Shown here: piece after piece, positions 30,453 to 32,500 of the stretch
Numbering within the stretch: position 1 is the stretch's first letter
Layout of the letters: the number at the start of each line of letters is the position of its first letter
DNA from: Chromera velia
Lineage: Eukaryota > Sar > Chromeraceae
Direction of reading: 5' to 3'
DNA: 32,500 nucleotides
Assembly (NCBI GenBank): GCA_018398765.1
Contig: JAHBMJ010000547.1
Span: 2,501 to 35,000 of the forward strand
Position numbers and translations under genes: made by a program
Notes under the pieces: model-generated
Databases searched by the model: none
What the model was told of the DNA's origin: nothing
The model's input: only the letters and a program-made list of their open reading frames with translations

Positions 30453-31524
30453 CTCGCTTTCCTTTCTCTCTTTATGTAAAGATCTTTCTCTTTTGCCTCC
30501 TTTCACCTGCTAGAGTCTTCTAAGAGGTTGACAGTTGAGAGAGGCGGGTTTCTGGCTGTGTCTGTTCCTCCTTTTGGTTCAACTTGACTGCCGGCCGATA
30601 AACCGCGAAAGCTTGAAAACTCAGCAACCCGAAGCACCTTCCCGTCTCCAAGTCGAACGATACGCTTTCTTTGTCTTCAGAGCAACTACAAGAGAAAGGA
30701 CCTCAAATAAGACAGGCCCGCAGTTGTCTAGAGTCTCAAGGGAATCCAAGCTTTTCGATCTTTGGCGGTGGAAGTTCAGGAAGACGCCCAGTACCGACAC
30801 CAGACTCAGTGGATGGCAGACTGTCGACGAGACTGCAGAGTAAGGCACCGTCTAATTCTTTGAAGCAGACTGCAGGTTAATTGAGGATGCAGAGGAAGAC
30901 GGTGGAGTAGGTTAAGAACCATTCGCACGTTCTCAATGGCACGTCTGTTGGCTGGAAGGTGGAGGGAGAGGGAAGGAACTGATTCGGAACGTTGCAGAAA
31001 AAAGTCATATCTGCCTTCTGGGCCAACACTCTTGCGGAGAGATCTGCCGAAATGCCGTTAAACGGGTATCATCTGCCTTTCGGGACCGAAATCCAGGAAG
31101 ACGAGTATCACCAAGATTCCTTGAAAGGCGGCGAAAGAGCGTGAAACGTGTCAGTCCGATGACGTTCAGAAGCATCTGGGTGAGGCAAATCTGGTCAATT
31201 GAGCCTTCTGACAGAGCCTCAAGACAAGAAATGGACTATTCTTCTACCCCCACCATGCCGTCTCCTTCAGTCTGATTGAAATGTCGTCGATGCCTCCGCA
31301 GTGTCTTGAAGCACATTGTGCAGACCCTGCGAAGAAAGCGTCCAAAAGTCACCGCCTTCAGTGCTGGTCGCTTTGCAGCCAGACTGCTACCCGAAGGCCT
31401 GCAAGCTCAAAAACAGGCTGCATACATTATATATTGTTTTGTATTCCTTCCCACGGCGATCGAAATCAGTCTGCGTCCGAAATCTAGCGTCCGGCTCCCG
31501 ACTCATGAAGGCGCCTCCCCCCAG
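30453..31524. other. Intergenic region between divergent genes D and E
   Basis: Several short frames are open on the plus strand, but none has a domain, a targeting signal with a true ATG, or splice-consistent neighbours. The region is not low-complexity. It should contain the promoter of gene D and any 5' exons of gene E. Confidence 0.4.
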
Positions 31525-32208
31525 CTGCCTGTTGCCTCGCTGAAGTGCTTTTTGTGTTGGTGATCGTGATCAACGCATTTGTGTTTGACGCCAAAAGAAG
31601 CATCCCCACCTCAAACACATCCGGAGAAGCCCAGTAGGAACGGACGTCACCCCGGCACGTTGCTCGGCGATATTCTGTGGCTGCAAGCGCTGCAGATGAT
31701 CGGTGCTCGACGAGGGATCTTGATGGACTCCCTCCGACCGTTTGGGGCGTCGGTGGGTGGGTGGGTGGGTGTTTCTGGGTGAGAGGATGACTTGGGTGGT
31801 GTGTTTGGCATGGTTGTGACTGTGGGGGGAATTCTGGTGGTCGCCTTGGAGAACAGCAAGAAGAAGGGCGGGGAAAGGGAAAGTGGCGGGGAGGCGACCG
31901 AAAGGCAGCCGAAGGAGGAGGAGGAGGCGGAGGATGAAAGAGAGGAGATGGGAAAAGGAGACGGGGAGCCGGCAGGAGCACAGGGGGTGCGACAATCGGA
32001 ACCGGAATCCCCTCCTTTGATGGAGTCTGAAGAGACGGGGGATTTTGCCTCTTCTGGTGGGAAGATGGGAGGAGGGCCGGTCACCGTGTTGCAGGAAGGG
32101 AACGGAAAGGAAAGGGAAGAGGAAGCACTCGACCCCAAACTTGAGGAAGGCTCCGAAAAGTCTCTACCCGAATCAGCCGCAGCTTCTGGTTCCCGTGTGC
32201 TGAAATGA
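31525..32208 (+). CDS. Gene E (tentative, 5' incomplete): two-helix membrane protein with acidic tail
   Basis: Possible exons: 31525-31633, 31688-31752 and 31784-32208 (TGA), with consistent phases. The first encodes VLFVLVIVINAFVFDAKRS, a good transmembrane helix with a basic end. The last encodes VFGMVVTVGGILVVALENSK, a second helix, followed by KKKGG and about 115 residues rich in Glu/Lys/Gly/Ser. The proposed introns are very short (54 and 31 nt), and the last is a GTGG tandem that could instead be a frameshifting repeat. No ATG is found in the first exon, so the N terminus is missing. I recognise no family. The opposite strand is also open over most of this interval (Ser/Pro-rich), but that reads like a shadow. 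Confidence 0.33.
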
Positions 32209-32401
32209 ATGAATGAGCAGGCCCCCCACTGGCCCCATGCAAAGGGATTCACTGGCAGAGTCTTGATTCAAGTGATTCTAGTGAGACTGAGCGAAGAGGT
32301 CCCTGCAGGGAGAGAAGCGGGGGTGGAGAGGAAGAGGAGAATAAGAGGACAGTTGAAGAAGGGGGCAGCTGTTGGAGAAACGACAAGTGGGTGCATCAAG
32401 C

Positions 32402-32432
<31 letters not shown>

Positions 32433-32500
32433 GCAGGGGCAGGCAGCATTGAGACGCAAATGAATAAAATGTATTCATCTAATCTGCACAGGAAATCAAT
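32209..32500 (+). other. 3' flank of gene E with (GGCA)n and AATAAA
   Basis: A GGCA tandem repeat lies at 32405-32432 and a poly(A)-signal-like AATAAA at 32463-32468. No other gene is seen before the window ends. Confidence 0.4.

Noticed and set aside
30535..30843. Signal-peptide-like plus frame with hydrophobic start
   Set aside because: It opens with TTG, not ATG, and has no domain; it lies in the 5' flank of gene D.
31647..32252. Minus-strand frame of 201 codons, Ser/Pro-rich
   Set aside because: Reads as the antisense of the acidic Glu/Lys-rich plus frame. The plus frame has two credible transmembrane helices, so it was preferred, with low confidence.

Overview
The window looks like nuclear DNA of a protist with intron-rich genes. 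GT-AG introns interrupt every convincing gene, simple-sequence repeats are everywhere, and there are decayed Ty1/copia and non-LTR retroelements. Two genes encode helical-repeat proteins of the heptatricopeptide (HPR) type that is expanded in organellar RNA metabolism of apicomplexans and their photosynthetic chromerid relatives. A chromerid such as Chromera is therefore my best guess, but this is inference and not a sequence match. Gene models below were spliced by eye from reading phase, splice sites and protein-family fit; no transcript data were available. Layout: 1-900 is low-complexity DNA without a gene. 925-3508 (+) is a broken Ty1/copia pol, followed by a candidate LTR. 4961-5425 (+) is the 3' end of a LINE-type element with a zinc-knuckle tail and a (TCA)n terminus. 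5430-6039 is AT-rich with a fold-back structure. Gene A, 9352-6040 (-), is an HPR-like protein with a mitochondrial-type presequence. 9682-10020 is an AT-rich island of perfect palindromes built on GGAGATCTCC-like cores. Gene B, 15832-11633 (-), is an N-terminal Xaa-Pro-Lys alpha-N-methyltransferase (NTMT1/METTL11A family) in at least eight coding exons. A C2H2-like zinc-finger exon (11420-10838) lies directly downstream on the same strand and may be a separate gene or an alternative C terminus. Gene C, 16790-23663 (+), is a six-exon HPR protein of about 1555 residues. 23664-26869 is intergenic, with a tRNA-like/SINE-like segment, a small basic ORF and a 580-bp purine satellite. Gene D, 30452-26870 (-), is a six-exon protein of about 484 residues with an N-terminal RING finger and a C-terminal RRM. 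Gene E, 31525-32208 (+), is a tentative two-helix membrane protein with an acidic tail. Function: A and C would both act on organellar RNA (mitochondrial for A; target unclear for C), B would methylate exposed protein N-termini, and D couples a ubiquitin-ligase-type RING to an RNA-binding domain. They are independent genes, not an operon. The most unusual global signals are 5' splice sites that follow GTNNGT (often perfect tandem tetramers such as GTAGGTAG or GTCAGTCA), intron microsatellites that double as splice-site polypyrimidine tracts, and a strand bias of those microsatellites that follows the direction of transcription.
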